In this document: piece after piece, positions 16,289 through 25,361 of the stretch
Numbering within the stretch: position 1 is the first letter of the stretch
Layout: every line of letters starts with the position of its first letter
Assembly (NCBI RefSeq): GCF_008042045.1
Contig: NZ_RDBP01000055.1
Coordinates: 1-36,353, forward strand
Reading direction: 5' to 3'
Origin: Streptomyces sp. T39
Lineage (GTDB): Bacteria > Actinomycetota > Actinomycetes > Streptomycetales > Streptomycetaceae
Length of the DNA stretch: 36,353 nt
Position numbers and translations under genes: made by a program
Notes under the pieces: model-generated
What the model was told of the DNA's origin: nothing
Database searches by the model: none
What the model saw: the letters and a program-made list of their open reading frames with translations, nothing else

Positions 16289-18204
16289 TGGTGCAGCCCG
16301 CGTTCTCCAGCATCATGCAGGTGCGGGTCGGCGGTGCGAAGCTGCCCGACGACATCGCCCCGCTGCTCGTCGAGGGCTGGGTCGACCAGGGCGTCGGTGT
16401 GCCCGCGGCGTTCCGCCTCACCTTCCGCGACCCGTACCGGCTGGTCCTCGGCAAACTGGGTGTCACCTTCGGCACCAGGGTGGTGCTCACTCCGGTCGCC
16501 GACGGCCAGGGCGTGGGCAACCCGCTGCTGACGGGCGAGGTCACCGCCCTGGAGGCCGACTACGACGGCACCGGCAGCTTCACCGTGGTGCGCGGCTACG
16601 ATCTCGGCCACCGCATGATGCGACGGCGCCGGGTGGCCGCCTACCGCAATCAGAAGGCCTCCGACATCGCCCGCAGGCTCGCCGCCCAGGACGGCGTCCC
16701 GATCGGCCGGATCCAGGCCACGAAGGGCACGTACGGGTTCATCAGCCAGTCCAACGTCACCGACTGGGACTTCCTGTCCCGGCTCGCCGACGAGAACAAC
16801 ATGGTGATGTCCCTGGACGCCAAGGGGAAGTTCCGCTTCGTGACGCCGAAGCCGTCGGCCGGCGCGCCCTCCCCGGCGACGGACGGCGACAAGAGCGCCT
16901 TCGTGCTCCAGGCGGGCCACGACGTGCTGCGGCTGCGGGCCGCCGTCACCGCCGCCGACCAGGTCGGCACGGTCGAGTCGCGGGGATGGAACGTCACCAC
17001 CAAGAAGAAGATCGTCGAGACGGCGCCTGCGGCCACCGACCCGGGCATCTCGATCGGCCTCACCCCGGGCGCGGCCGCGGGCGTGTTCGGGCCCGCCCCG
17101 CTGGTCGGGACGGCCACCCCCTACGACCGGCAGGACGAGGTCCGGCACGCCGCACAGGCACTCGCCGCCGACGTCACGTCGTCCTTCGCGGAGCTGGAGG
17201 TGGCGGTGTACGGCAGCCCCGACCTGCGGCCCGGTGTGCCCGTGGCCCTCAAGGACGTGGGCCGGCCCTTCGAGGGCAAGTACACCGTCACCTCGGTGCG
17301 CCATGTCTTCGGCGACGGCAGGCACTACGAGTCCTGGATCACGGTGAGCGGACGCCAGTGGCGTTCCCTGTACGGGCTGGCGTCGGGCGGCGGCGGCACG
17401 GACGGCGCGAGCGCCGCCCGGCTGCCCGGTGTCGCCAACGCCGTCGTCACCGATGTGCAGGACCCGCTGCGGCAGGGCCGGGTCAAGCTCCAGTTCCCGT
17501 GGCTGGACAACACCTACGTCAGCGACTGGGCGCGGACCGTGCAGTGGGGCGGGGTGGGCGGCGGGGGCGTCTTCCCCATGGACGTCGGCGACGAGGTGCT
17601 GGTCGCCTTCGACCGGGGGGCGCTGGACCACCCGTTCGTGATCGGCGGCCTGTACAACGGCCGGGACGTGCCGACCCGGGTCGACGACGTGCCGCTGCAC
17701 GACGGTCTGAAGCGGAAGGCCGCCCGGCACACGCTGTCCGACCGCGAGGCCAACCGTGTCGACCTGCTCAGCCAGCGGACCGGGGGGCGCAGGCAGGGCG
17801 TGCGGATCGCCAGCGGCGACGACCGGCTGACCATCAACCTCGACCGCACCCGGACCGAGATCACCATCGACAGCAAGGGCGCCGTGAGCATCACCGGCAG
17901 CCGGTCGGTCCGCGTCGACGCCGGTACCGACCTGACGCTCAGCGCGGGGCGCAGGCTCACCATCAAGAGCGGGGGGCTCCTCGACATCCAGGGCCGCGGA
18001 CTCGTCAACGTCAAGTCGCTCACCGGGGCCGTCACCGTGGACGCGATGGGCGCGCTCAGCCTGAAGGCGGTGGGCGCCACCACGATCTCGTCCGGCGGCA
18101 CGGTGCAGGTCAACTCCGTCGCCAATGTCGGCATCCGCGCCGTCCGGCTGGACCTCCAGGGTCTCGTCTTCGTCAACACCGTGAAGTACCCCCTCCCCGC
18201 ATGA
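16288..18204 (+). CDS. cis8: VgrG-like spike protein (gp27/gp5-like)
   Basis: A 638-residue central spike. Residues about 1-370 are the gp27-like hub (LLTGEVTALEADYDGTGSFTVVRGYD, then SDIARRLAAQDGV and SNVTDWDFLSRLADE). About 385-470 is the OB-fold region, with VVTDVQDPLRQGRVKLQFPW, WGGVGGGGVFP and GDEVLVAFDRG. The rest is a beta-helical needle with repeated DxT/I strands and ends VNTVKYPLPA. No enzymatic extension follows the needle and no separate PAAR tip gene is seen nearby. It is coupled by one base to the LysM gene and by ATGA to a tiny frame at 18201. Confidence 0.95.
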   Translation: MVQPAFSSIMQVRVGGAKLPDDIAPLLVEGWVDQGVGVPAAFRLTFRDPYRLVLGKLGVTFGTRVVLTPVADGQGVGNPLLTGEVTALEADYDGTGSFTVVRGYDLGHRMMRRRRVAAYRNQKASDIARRLAAQDGVPIGRIQATKGTYGFISQSNVTDWDFLSRLADENNMVMSLDAKGKFRFVTPKPSAGAPSPATDGDKSAFVLQAGHDVLRLRAAVTAADQVGTVESRGWNVTTKKKIVETAPAATDPGISIGLTPGAAAGVFGPAPLVGTATPYDRQDEVRHAAQALAADVTSSFAELEVAVYGSPDLRPGVPVALKDVGRPFEGKYTVTSVRHVFGDGRHYESWITVSGRQWRSLYGLASGGGGTDGASAARLPGVANAVVTDVQDPLRQGRVKLQFPWLDNTYVSDWARTVQWGGVGGGGVFPMDVGDEVLVAFDRGALDHPFVIGGLYNGRDVPTRVDDVPLHDGLKRKAARHTLSDREANRVDLLSQRTGGRRQGVRIASGDDRLTINLDRTRTEITIDSKGAVSITGSRSVRVDAGTDLTLSAGRRLTIKSGGLLDIQGRGLVNVKSLTGAVTVDAMGALSLKAVGATTISSGGTVQVNSVANVGIRAVRLDLQGLVFVNTVKYPLPA

Positions 18205-18272
18205 GCGGACGACCGCGCCGGCGCGCCCGTGCCGCCGGCGGCAAGAGCAGGAGAAGGCAGGTGGCCCTCTGA
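18201..18272 (+). CDS. Tiny basic open reading frame bridging spike and gp25-like genes
   Basis: A 23-residue frame (MSGRPRRRAR..., 9 Arg and 1 Lys). Its ATG overlaps the spike stop (ATGA) and its TGA overlaps the next ATG (TGATG). It contains rare AGG/AGA codons because it spans the next gene's AGGAGAAGG ribosome binding site. It may serve only as a coupling leader; a real product is possible but unsupported by any family. Confidence 0.3.
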   Translation: MSGRPRRRARAAGGKSRRRQVAL

Positions 18273-18703
18273 TGGCCGAACAGTTCGTCGGCTCCGGCTG
18301 GGCCTTCCCCCTGCGCATCGGGCCCACCGGCGGCATCGCCCTGGTCAGCGGCGAGCGCGAGGTGGAGGAGGCCATCCGGCTCGTGCTGGCCACCGCTCCG
18401 GGCGAGCGGCCGATGCGCCCGGAGTTCGGCTGCGCCATCCACGACCTCGTCTTCGCGCCGGTCAACGAGCAGACCGCCGGCCGCATCCAGCACGAGGTGC
18501 ACGTCAGCCTGGACCGCTGGGAGCCGCGTATCGAGGTGCACGACGTGGAGGTCTCCGCCGGCACCGAGCAGAGCGTCCTGTACATCGACGTCCGCTACTC
18601 GATCCGCGGCACCAACAACCCGCGCAGCCTCGTGTTCCCGTTCTACGTCATCCCCTCCCACCACGAGCCGGGCGAACCGGGCTCCTCGGAAAGCGACCGC
18701 TGA
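18272..18703 (+). CDS. cis9: gp25-like baseplate wedge protein
   Basis: A 143-residue gp25/W-type baseplate protein. It has GWAFPLRIGPTGGIALVSGE, the EEAIRLVLATAPGERPMRPEFGC signature and a C-terminal VLYIDVRYSIRGTNNP strand. The EPR-like core (GERPMRPEFG) is intact; this region starts sheath assembly in phage and CIS baseplates. The start ATG overlaps the tiny frame, with AGGAGAAGG about 10 bases upstream. The stop overlaps the next ATG (TGATG). Confidence 0.94.
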   Translation: MAEQFVGSGWAFPLRIGPTGGIALVSGEREVEEAIRLVLATAPGERPMRPEFGCAIHDLVFAPVNEQTAGRIQHEVHVSLDRWEPRIEVHDVEVSAGTEQSVLYIDVRYSIRGTNNPRSLVFPFYVIPSHHEPGEPGSSESDR

Positions 18704-20661
18704 TGGCCCTTCCCTCACCCAACCTGGACGACCGCCGCTTCCAGCAGTTCGTCGACGACGCCAAGCGCTACATCCAGCAACGCGCCCCGGAGTGGACCGA
18801 CCACAACGTCTCCGATCCCGGGGTGACCCTCGTCGAGACGGTCGCGCACATGGCGGACCAGATCGTCTACCGGCTCAACCGGGTCCCGGAGAAGAACCAT
18901 CTGGCCTTCCTCGACCTGGTGGGCATCACCCTCTTCCCGCCCTCCGCCGCCCGCACGGACGTCACCTTCTGGCTGTCCGCGCCGCAGGAGGACACGATCC
19001 TGGTCCCGGCCGGCACGGAGGTCGCCACGCTGCGCACCGAGCGGGAGGAGGCCGTCGTCTTCGCGACCGAGCTCGACCTGGCCGTCGTGCCGTGCGCGCT
19101 CGGCCATGTGGTGGTGCAGCACCGGGGCCGTCCCGTCACGGACCGCACCACGGAACTGGCCGAGGGCAAGGACGTGTCGTGTTTCGCCGATGCCCCGGCC
19201 CCCGGCGACTGCATGCTCATCGGGCTCACCGCCGCCGCCCCGCACTGCGCCCTCGCCCTGGAGCTCGACAGCCGCGTCGACGGCGTCGGCGTCGATCCGC
19301 GCCAGCCGCCGCTCGTGTGGGAGGCCTGGACCGAGGACGGCTGGCAGGCCTGCGAGATGGACCGGGACGGCACCGGTGGCCTCAACCGCCCCGGTGACAT
19401 CGTGCTGCACCTGCCCGGCGGCCATGTGCTGTCCCGCAACGGCGGCCACGAGGCGGGCTGGATACGCTGCCGGGTCACCGAGCCGCTGCCGGGCCAGCCC
19501 TTCTACACCACCTCGCCCAGCATCCGCTCCGCCGAGGCGTACACCATCGGCGGCACCACCCGCGCCGTGCACGCCGAGACCGTGTACGACGAGGCCCTCG
19601 GCGAGGCCACCGGACTGCCGGGGCAGCGGCTGCGGCTCACCCACGCGCCCGTCGTCGCCGACGAGCCGCCCCTGCTCCTCCAGACCGCCTCCGACGACGG
19701 CTGGCAGGACTGGGACGTCGTCCCGCACTTCGCGGCCTCCCGGCCGGGCGATCACCATGTGACGCTGGACGCCGCCACCGGCGAGATCGCCTTCGGCCCC
19801 GCCGTGCGCGAAGCCGACGGAACCCTGCGCCAGTACGGCGCCGTCGCCCCCAAGGGCGCGGTCGTCCGGGCCCACCGCTACCGCACCGGCGGCGGGCGGG
19901 CCGGCAACGTGGCGCGCGGCGCGGTGCAGGTCCTGCGCACCTCCGTCCCGTACGTCTCCGAGGTCGTCAACCGCGAGGCGGCGCGCGGCGGTGTCGACGG
20001 GGAGAGCGTCGAGGAGGCCAAGCTCCGGGCGCCGGTCACCCTCCGCGCCCAGGACCGCGCCGTCACCCTGCGCGACTACGAGGAACTCGCCCGGCGCGCC
20101 GCCCCCGAGACCGCCCGCATCACCTGTCTGCAGGGCGAGGAGAGCGAGCACGGGGCGTACGCGGTGCGTGTCCTGGTCGTCCCGCAGGCGGTGCCCGACC
20201 CCGGCGGGCGGCTCCGCTTCGAGCAACTCGTGCCCGGCGACGCCCTGTTGTCCCGGATCACCCGTCACCTCGACGAGCGCCGCCTCATCGGCACACGCCT
20301 GGCCGTCGGCCCGCCGTACTACCAGGGCGTCACCGTCGTGGCCACGGTGCACGCGTTCCGCGGCGTGGACACCGACCGGGTGCGCCGCCAGGCCCACGAC
20401 GCGCTCTACCGTCACCTCGACCCGCTCACCGGCGGCGCCGACGGCCAGGGCTGGCCCTTCGGGCGCCCCGTCCAGGCCGGCGAGGTGTTCGCCGTGCTGC
20501 AACGGGTGCCCGGCGTCGAACTCGTCGACGAGGTGGTCCTGCACCCCGCCGACCCGCTCACCGGCAAGCGCGGTGACCCGACGGACCGGATCGACCTCCG
20601 GCCGCCGTCGCTGGTCTTCTCCTTCGACCACCGCGTCCGGGTGATCGGGGACGGCGGATGA
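18703..20661 (+). CDS. cis11: Baseplate J-like protein
   Basis: A 652-residue gpJ/gp6-type baseplate protein, the main wedge that links spike hub and sheath. The N-terminus LPSPNLDDRRFQQFVDDAKRYI and PEWTDHNVSDPGVTLVE is the usual start. A central region has YRTGGGRAGNV and VTLRDYEELARRA, and the C-terminal domain has VFAVLQRVPGVELVDEV. The start at 18703 is fixed by overlap with the gp25-like stop (TGATG). The stop overlaps the next gene by four bases (ATGA). Confidence 0.94.
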   Translation: MALPSPNLDDRRFQQFVDDAKRYIQQRAPEWTDHNVSDPGVTLVETVAHMADQIVYRLNRVPEKNHLAFLDLVGITLFPPSAARTDVTFWLSAPQEDTILVPAGTEVATLRTEREEAVVFATELDLAVVPCALGHVVVQHRGRPVTDRTTELAEGKDVSCFADAPAPGDCMLIGLTAAAPHCALALELDSRVDGVGVDPRQPPLVWEAWTEDGWQACEMDRDGTGGLNRPGDIVLHLPGGHVLSRNGGHEAGWIRCRVTEPLPGQPFYTTSPSIRSAEAYTIGGTTRAVHAETVYDEALGEATGLPGQRLRLTHAPVVADEPPLLLQTASDDGWQDWDVVPHFAASRPGDHHVTLDAATGEIAFGPAVREADGTLRQYGAVAPKGAVVRAHRYRTGGGRAGNVARGAVQVLRTSVPYVSEVVNREAARGGVDGESVEEAKLRAPVTLRAQDRAVTLRDYEELARRAAPETARITCLQGEESEHGAYAVRVLVVPQAVPDPGGRLRFEQLVPGDALLSRITRHLDERRLIGTRLAVGPPYYQGVTVVATVHAFRGVDTDRVRRQAHDALYRHLDPLTGGADGQGWPFGRPVQAGEVFAVLQRVPGVELVDEVVLHPADPLTGKRGDPTDRIDLRPPSLVFSFDHRVRVIGDGG

Positions 20662-21230
20662 CGGGCGCATCCCGCCGGGGCTCCGTCGACGGCCTCGGAT
20701 CCTCGCTTCCGCTGGGCACGATGCTCCCGGCCGTCTTCGCCGACGACGATCTCGCGCAGCGCTTCGTCGGCGGCCTCGACGACGTCATCGCGCCCCTCCT
20801 GAACGTCCTGGACTGTCTGGACGCCTACTTCGACCCGGCCCTGGCCCCTGCCGACTTCGCCGGCTGGCTCGGCACCTGGGTAGGCGCCGAGACCGACGGC
20901 ACGGAGCCCGAGCCCCGGCTGCGGGCCGCCGTCGCGGCCGCCGCCGGCCTGCACCGGGTGCGCGGCACCCGGCGCGGCCTGCGGGAAGCGGTGCGGCTGG
21001 CGTTCGGTGTCGACCCGGAGATCGACGAGAGCGGCGGCGCCGACTGGAACGCCCGTCCCCTCGGCCCGTTCCCCGGCGCACGGCGCCCGCATCTGCACGT
21101 CACCGTGCGCCTGCCCGACCCGGCTCCGGCCGACACCCACCGGCTGGACCGTCTCGTCGCCGCCGCCCGTCCCGCCCACATGCCCTACTCGGTCGACGTG
21201 ACCGCAGCCGAAAGGACCCCGGAGAGATGA
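20658..21230 (+). CDS. cis12: gpI-like tail/baseplate protein
   Basis: A 190-residue protein of the phage tail protein I type. Features are SSLPLGTMLPAVFADDDLAQRFVGGLDDVIAPLL, an ADFAGWLGTWVGAE block and HRVRGTRRGLREAVRLAFG, all typical of the wedge partner of gpJ. The start ATG overlaps the gpJ-like stop, and its stop overlaps the CisA-like start (ATGA). No tail fibre gene follows, as usual for intracellular Streptomyces CIS. Confidence 0.9.
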   Translation: MTGASRRGSVDGLGSSLPLGTMLPAVFADDDLAQRFVGGLDDVIAPLLNVLDCLDAYFDPALAPADFAGWLGTWVGAETDGTEPEPRLRAAVAAAAGLHRVRGTRRGLREAVRLAFGVDPEIDESGGADWNARPLGPFPGARRPHLHVTVRLPDPAPADTHRLDRLVAAARPAHMPYSVDVTAAERTPER

Positions 21231-23026
21231 CCACGCAGAACTGCGCCGAGTGCGGAACGCGCGCGGAACCGGGCCAGTCCTTCTGCGACGCGTGCGGCGC
21301 CGTGCTCCGCTGGGACCAGGCGCCCTCGCGCGCCGCGCGGCCCGCGTCCGCGGCGCCCGGCGGGCCGGCGGACGCCGCCGGACCCGGACCGGGTGCGCAC
21401 GGCGCGGGGGGCCCGGAGGACCGGCCCGCCCCCACGGCCGCGCCCGCACCGGCCGCGCCTGCGCCGGCGGCGGAGCCGCAGGGGGCGGGCACCGGCCGCC
21501 CGGACGCGGACAACGGCCGTACGGCCGTGGCGGCCGGGACGGCCGCCGGGCTGATGGACTCGGCGCGTGCCGCCCGCGCGGCACGCGCCGCCCGGACCGC
21601 CGGCCTGGCCGGCGGTCCGACGCGGCCGGCGCCGGGGTCGGCTTCGGGTGACCCGGCAGCCCCGCAGCCCGCCCGGCACGGTGCCGGCCCCGGGGCCGCG
21701 GAGCCGCCTCGACGCGACGACGGGCCCGGGGGCGGGCAGTGGGCACGGCGCGACACCGGCCACGGGGCCGGCGGCACGCACGGCGCGGCCGGCACCCGGC
21801 CGGACGACGCCCCGCAGCGCGACGACGACCACCGCTGGGGAAGCGGCCCCCGTCCCGGCGCCGACGGCTCCCGCCCGGACGGCGACGCCGGCCGGAACGC
21901 CGGCCCGCCCGTCGCGCCCGCTTCCCTCCAGAACGATTCCCCGCGGCACGACGACGACCGCTGGGGAAGCGCCCACCGGCTCGACGCCGAGCGCTCCCGG
22001 CACGCGGACGACACCCATCACGGCGGCGGCCCCACCGCCGGCCACATCGCCGCCCCCTCCGGCGCGGACGACGACACCGCGCCCCTCACCGGGGCACAGG
22101 GCTCGGGCGCACCCGGGGACACCATGTCCGACCGGGCGCGCTCCCTGCTGGTGCCCGTGGCCGACCCGGAGGCCGCGAGCCCCGCGCCGGCGCCCGCCGT
22201 CTCCCCTGTCCTGCCGGGCCGGCCCGACGCCGACCGGCCCGCCGTCCGCGCCCCGGGACAGGTGCCCGGTGTGCTGAACGGCGCGCCCTGCTCCTGGTGC
22301 TCGACCCCCAACCGTCCCGACCGGCACTACTGCGCGCGCTGTGCGATGCCCCTGGACGAGACCGCCGACACGGCTCCGCTCCGCGCCCCGTGGTGGCGCC
22401 GGGTCTTCGGCGGCCGAAGCCACGAGACGCCGTGGGCCGGCGACCGGCCCCGGCTGCGGCGGGTCTTCGACCGCATCGGCACCTGGATCACCCTCGCCGT
22501 CGTCATCACCTGCGTGATCCTGGGCTTCCTCTACGTCCCCGACGGCATCCAGGCCTCCCGGGACCACTTCGCCAAGCGCGCCCCGGTCGCCCCGGACGGG
22601 ATCACGGCCTCCCGCTCCTACACCGGCCACAAGCCGGTGCTCGCCTTCGACAAGCGCAGCAACACCTGGTGGGGGCCGGGTGTCTCGCAGTCGGGCCGGG
22701 GCGAGTGGATCGAGGTCTCGTTCACCGAGCCGACGCGGCTGCTGGACCTGATCATCACCCCCGGGGTCTCCGCCCGCCCGGACAAGATCGGCGAGTCCGC
22801 CCTGCCGCACCGCGTCACGGCGACGGTCACCGGGAAGGACGGCACGACCACCACCCGCCGGCTGACCCTCGACCAGGGTGCGGGCGGCCAGCGACGCCCG
22901 TTCCGGGTCGGCGAGGTCACCAAGGTCCGGTTCACCGTCGAGTCCTCCCACGCGGCCTCCGCCGACAAGCAGGTCGCCATCGCGGAGATCGAACTCTTCG
23001 GCCCCTCCAGCGCCAACCGCTCCTGA
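21227..23026 (+). CDS. cisA: CisA-like membrane protein: zinc ribbons, TM helix, discoidin-like domain
   Basis: A 599-residue protein. N-terminal zinc ribbon: CAECG...CDACG (Cys 6, 9, 20, 23). Then comes a long Ala/Pro/Gly/Asp-rich disordered region, a second ribbon CSWCS...CARC (about 354-371), and one transmembrane helix (about 415-438, WITLAVVITCVILGFLYV). The C-terminal domain (about 447-597) resembles a discoidin/F5-8C sugar-binding fold (SNTWWGPGVSQSGRGEWIEV ... KVRFTVESS). This is the architecture of S. coelicolor CisA, a membrane protein needed for CIS-linked cell death. The topology suggests ribbons in the cytoplasm and the fold outside. It is last in the structural series, coupled by ATGA. 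The homology call is by architecture, not alignment. Confidence 0.82.
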   Translation: MTTQNCAECGTRAEPGQSFCDACGAVLRWDQAPSRAARPASAAPGGPADAAGPGPGAHGAGGPEDRPAPTAAPAPAAPAPAAEPQGAGTGRPDADNGRTAVAAGTAAGLMDSARAARAARAARTAGLAGGPTRPAPGSASGDPAAPQPARHGAGPGAAEPPRRDDGPGGGQWARRDTGHGAGGTHGAAGTRPDDAPQRDDDHRWGSGPRPGADGSRPDGDAGRNAGPPVAPASLQNDSPRHDDDRWGSAHRLDAERSRHADDTHHGGGPTAGHIAAPSGADDDTAPLTGAQGSGAPGDTMSDRARSLLVPVADPEAASPAPAPAVSPVLPGRPDADRPAVRAPGQVPGVLNGAPCSWCSTPNRPDRHYCARCAMPLDETADTAPLRAPWWRRVFGGRSHETPWAGDRPRLRRVFDRIGTWITLAVVITCVILGFLYVPDGIQASRDHFAKRAPVAPDGITASRSYTGHKPVLAFDKRSNTWWGPGVSQSGRGEWIEVSFTEPTRLLDLIITPGVSARPDKIGESALPHRVTATVTGKDGTTTTRRLTLDQGAGGQRRPFRVGEVTKVRFTVESSHAASADKQVAIAEIELFGPSSANRS

Positions 23027-23052
23027 CCGGCCCGGCACGGCGGTCACCCGGT

Positions 23053-23082
23053 GCGCTCCGGTCCCGCGCGGGACCGGAGCGC
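23053..23082. terminator. Perfect 30-bp palindrome ending the CIS series
   Basis: GCGCTCCGGTCCCGC is followed directly by its exact reverse complement. It lies 27 bases past the CisA-like stop and between convergent genes, so it likely terminates transcription from both sides. Confidence 0.7.
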
Positions 23083-23188
23083 CCGGCCGGAGGTCAGCCG
23101 CCCGTTCCGCTGCCCCTCCACCGGTCTGGACCTGGCCGAAACGAGAGCGTGCACACCCTCGTTCCCCATGCCTTCCGACCGCTTGCGG

Positions 23189-23755
23189 TCAGCCGCAGCG
23201 GTTGCTGCTCTTCTGGTACCGCACGGTGAAGTCGGGGTAGCTCAGGCCCTGGAGGGTCGCGACGACCACCGCGCCGTTGTGGATCTGCTCGTAGTGCAGA
23301 TGCGGGGAGAGCTCGTACGTCGCCGAGGAGGCGCCGACCCGGCCTATCAGCTGACCGACCGTCACCTTGTCGCCCACCTGGACCTCCCGGTCGTAGAGGT
23401 GGGCGTACCGGGTCTGCCAGCCGTCCCCGTGCCCGATCACGATCGTGTGGCCGTAGCCGGTGGTGGTGGAGTAGTGCGAGGAGAGGACCGTGCCGCCCGC
23501 GCTCGCGAACACCCGGCGCTGGAAGTCGTCCGGGGTGCCGTTGGCGTCGTAGTGGTTCCAGTCGATCGAGTGCGCCGGGCTGTGTCCGTCCCAGTTGCTG
23601 CCCCGCCAGGTCTGGTTGCAGTCGAACGGCAGCTTGAAGGCGGGCCGGGCCAGCGGTTCCACTGCCTGCGGCGCCGCGACGGCGGTCGGAGCCGTCATGG
23701 CGACCGCACCGGCCGTGGCCACTGCCGCCAGGAGTCGACGGAAACGTCTCTGCAT
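23189..23755 (-). CDS. Secreted M23-family peptidase
   Basis: A 188-residue protein starting at ATG 23755 with GAAGGGAAG upstream. Residues 1-28 are a signal peptide (RRFRRLL, hydrophobic Ala/Val core, cleavage near AVAAP). The mature part has the lysostaphin-type zinc site: HSID (His62, Asp65), the catalytic YAHL (His119) and HLHYEQ (His152, His154). It should cut peptidoglycan cross-links in the cell wall. It converges on the CisA-like gene across the palindrome. Association with the CIS is only by proximity. Confidence 0.9.
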   Translation of the reverse strand: MQRRFRRLLAAVATAGAVAMTAPTAVAAPQAVEPLARPAFKLPFDCNQTWRGSNWDGHSPAHSIDWNHYDANGTPDDFQRRVFASAGGTVLSSHYSTTTGYGHTIVIGHGDGWQTRYAHLYDREVQVGDKVTVGQLIGRVGASSATYELSPHLHYEQIHNGAVVVATLQGLSYPDFTVRYQKSSNRCG

Positions 23756-24047
23756 GATCTTCCCTTCGGGTCGTTGACCCGCTGATTCAAGGGCGCGGTC
23801 ATGCATGGCGAACAGAGTCGCCGTCGGCCATTCCCGCTCGGCCCCGGGTCGTGGAGCCGCGGAGGGCTCGGTACGGCCCTCGTCGCGGCGCTCACCGACC
23901 ACCGGGGTGCGTCCCCCACCCGCCGAGCGGCAAGAGCGTCCGGGCGATGCCGACGGCGCGGGCCCGTGCGTGACGACGGCTCCGCGCAGCCTGATCCGAG
24001 GCCGACGGCACCCGGTACGTCACGCCGGACCACCGCGCCCCGTCGGC

Positions 24048-25361
24048 CTACGCGGCCAACACGGGGAACACGACCACCGAGCCGTCCTCGTCCCGGGCGA
24101 TGTCGATCGCCACGTCCCTCGGGCGGCCGTCGGCCGTGACACCGTCGCCCAGCCGGTGAAGGCGGTGGGCCGCGCTCATCAGGCGGTCGACCTCGCCCGG
24201 CGTGAAGACCGGCGCCCGCAGGCCACTCGGGCGTGCCAGTTCCAGCGTCGAGAGGCGGACCAGAACACCGGCGACACCCGACTCCAGCTCGTCGAGGCGC
24301 TGCTGATCACCCTTGAGCGCGCGAGTGAAGTTCTCGAACGGATTGCCGGGTTCGCGCTGGGCGGGCTCGACGGCCTGGAGGACGACCACCCGTCGCATCA
24401 GCGCGATCGCCAGGGCGGCGAGTTCGAGGTGCGTGCGGAAGGTCCCGCCCTGGTCGTCGATGCCGGGGAACGCCTTGGTCAAGGTGCCGAGTTCGACGGG
24501 CGCGCCCTCGGGCAGCGCGTCGAGCGCACTCCGCCACCGGGCGAGGCGGCGGTCCGCCCTGCTCAGCGCCGTGCCGATGGCGTGCACGGCCGAATCGAGT
24601 CCCAGCGAGACGCCGAGCCGGCCCTGGTCGAGCAGGATCGCGGTGGCCTTGTCGATGGCGTTGCGGCAGGCGTCGAGTTCGCTGAGCTCGTCGTCGAGCT
24701 TGTCCTGCTGCAGCTGCTCCAGCAGTTCGGTGATGCGCTCGACGGCCTGCTGGCGCTTCTGGTCGGCGTGCGCGCTGATGCCGACCGCCACGGCCATGAG
24801 CACGAGCGGAGCGGCCACCGTGAGCGCTGTCCCCCCGGCGGCCACGGCACCCGCGGTCGCGCCCGCGCCGCCGGCCGTGCCCGCCGCCGCCGCTCCGCCG
24901 ACCGGCACGAACGTCGCGTTGGCAACGATCCTGCCCGAGGTGTCCACGAGCGGGCCGCGGATGCCACCGGCCACACCCTTCGCCGGCATCGAGCGGACGA
25001 GGCCCTGCCCGAACTGGGCGGCGACCTTCGCCGGCACCACCATGCGGCGCAGGTACTCACCGGAGGCGGTGGCCCTGGCCGCCGTCAGCGACGTCCGCGT
25101 CGACTGGGTGATGAACTGCGACAGGTGCTGGGCCAGAGGACTCGCCGCGTCGAGCGGAATGCCGCGACGGCGGTCGACCGTTGCGGGCAGCGGATGCACC
25201 TCGAGCGTGGCGATCGGCTGGTCGGCCATGACGGCGAGCACGCCGCGCAGTTCGGCCAGACGCTCGGCCGTCATCGACTCGCCCGTGGTCAAGCCCGGCA
25301 CGCGGACATCGGCGGTCGCCAGCGTCCACACCGGCACGGTCGTCCTGCGCTCGCCAGTCAT
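24048..25361 (-). CDS. Uncharacterised helical protein with Gly/Ala-rich hydrophobic segment
   Basis: 437 residues from ATG 25361, which has a good AAGGAGAG site; upstream in-frame starts lack one. I do not recognise the family. Residues 1-60 are mixed. Residues 153-196 are a Gly/Ala-rich stretch running into a hydrophobic helix (LTVAAPLVLMAVAVGI). A predicted coiled coil follows (about 203-245, QAVERITELLEQLQQDKLDDELSEL), then more helices (ARWRSALDAL, HLELAALAIALMRRVVVLQAV). This mix recalls helical membrane-inserting proteins, but no toxin signature is visible. A 292-base gap separates its stop from the M23 gene, so each probably has its own promoter. Confidence 0.8.
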   Translation of the reverse strand: MTGERRTTVPVWTLATADVRVPGLTTGESMTAERLAELRGVLAVMADQPIATLEVHPLPATVDRRRGIPLDAASPLAQHLSQFITQSTRTSLTAARATASGEYLRRMVVPAKVAAQFGQGLVRSMPAKGVAGGIRGPLVDTSGRIVANATFVPVGGAAAAGTAGGAGATAGAVAAGGTALTVAAPLVLMAVAVGISAHADQKRQQAVERITELLEQLQQDKLDDELSELDACRNAIDKATAILLDQGRLGVSLGLDSAVHAIGTALSRADRRLARWRSALDALPEGAPVELGTLTKAFPGIDDQGGTFRTHLELAALAIALMRRVVVLQAVEPAQREPGNPFENFTRALKGDQQRLDELESGVAGVLVRLSTLELARPSGLRAPVFTPGEVDRLMSAAHRLHRLGDGVTADGRPRDVAIDIARDEDGSVVVFPVLAA

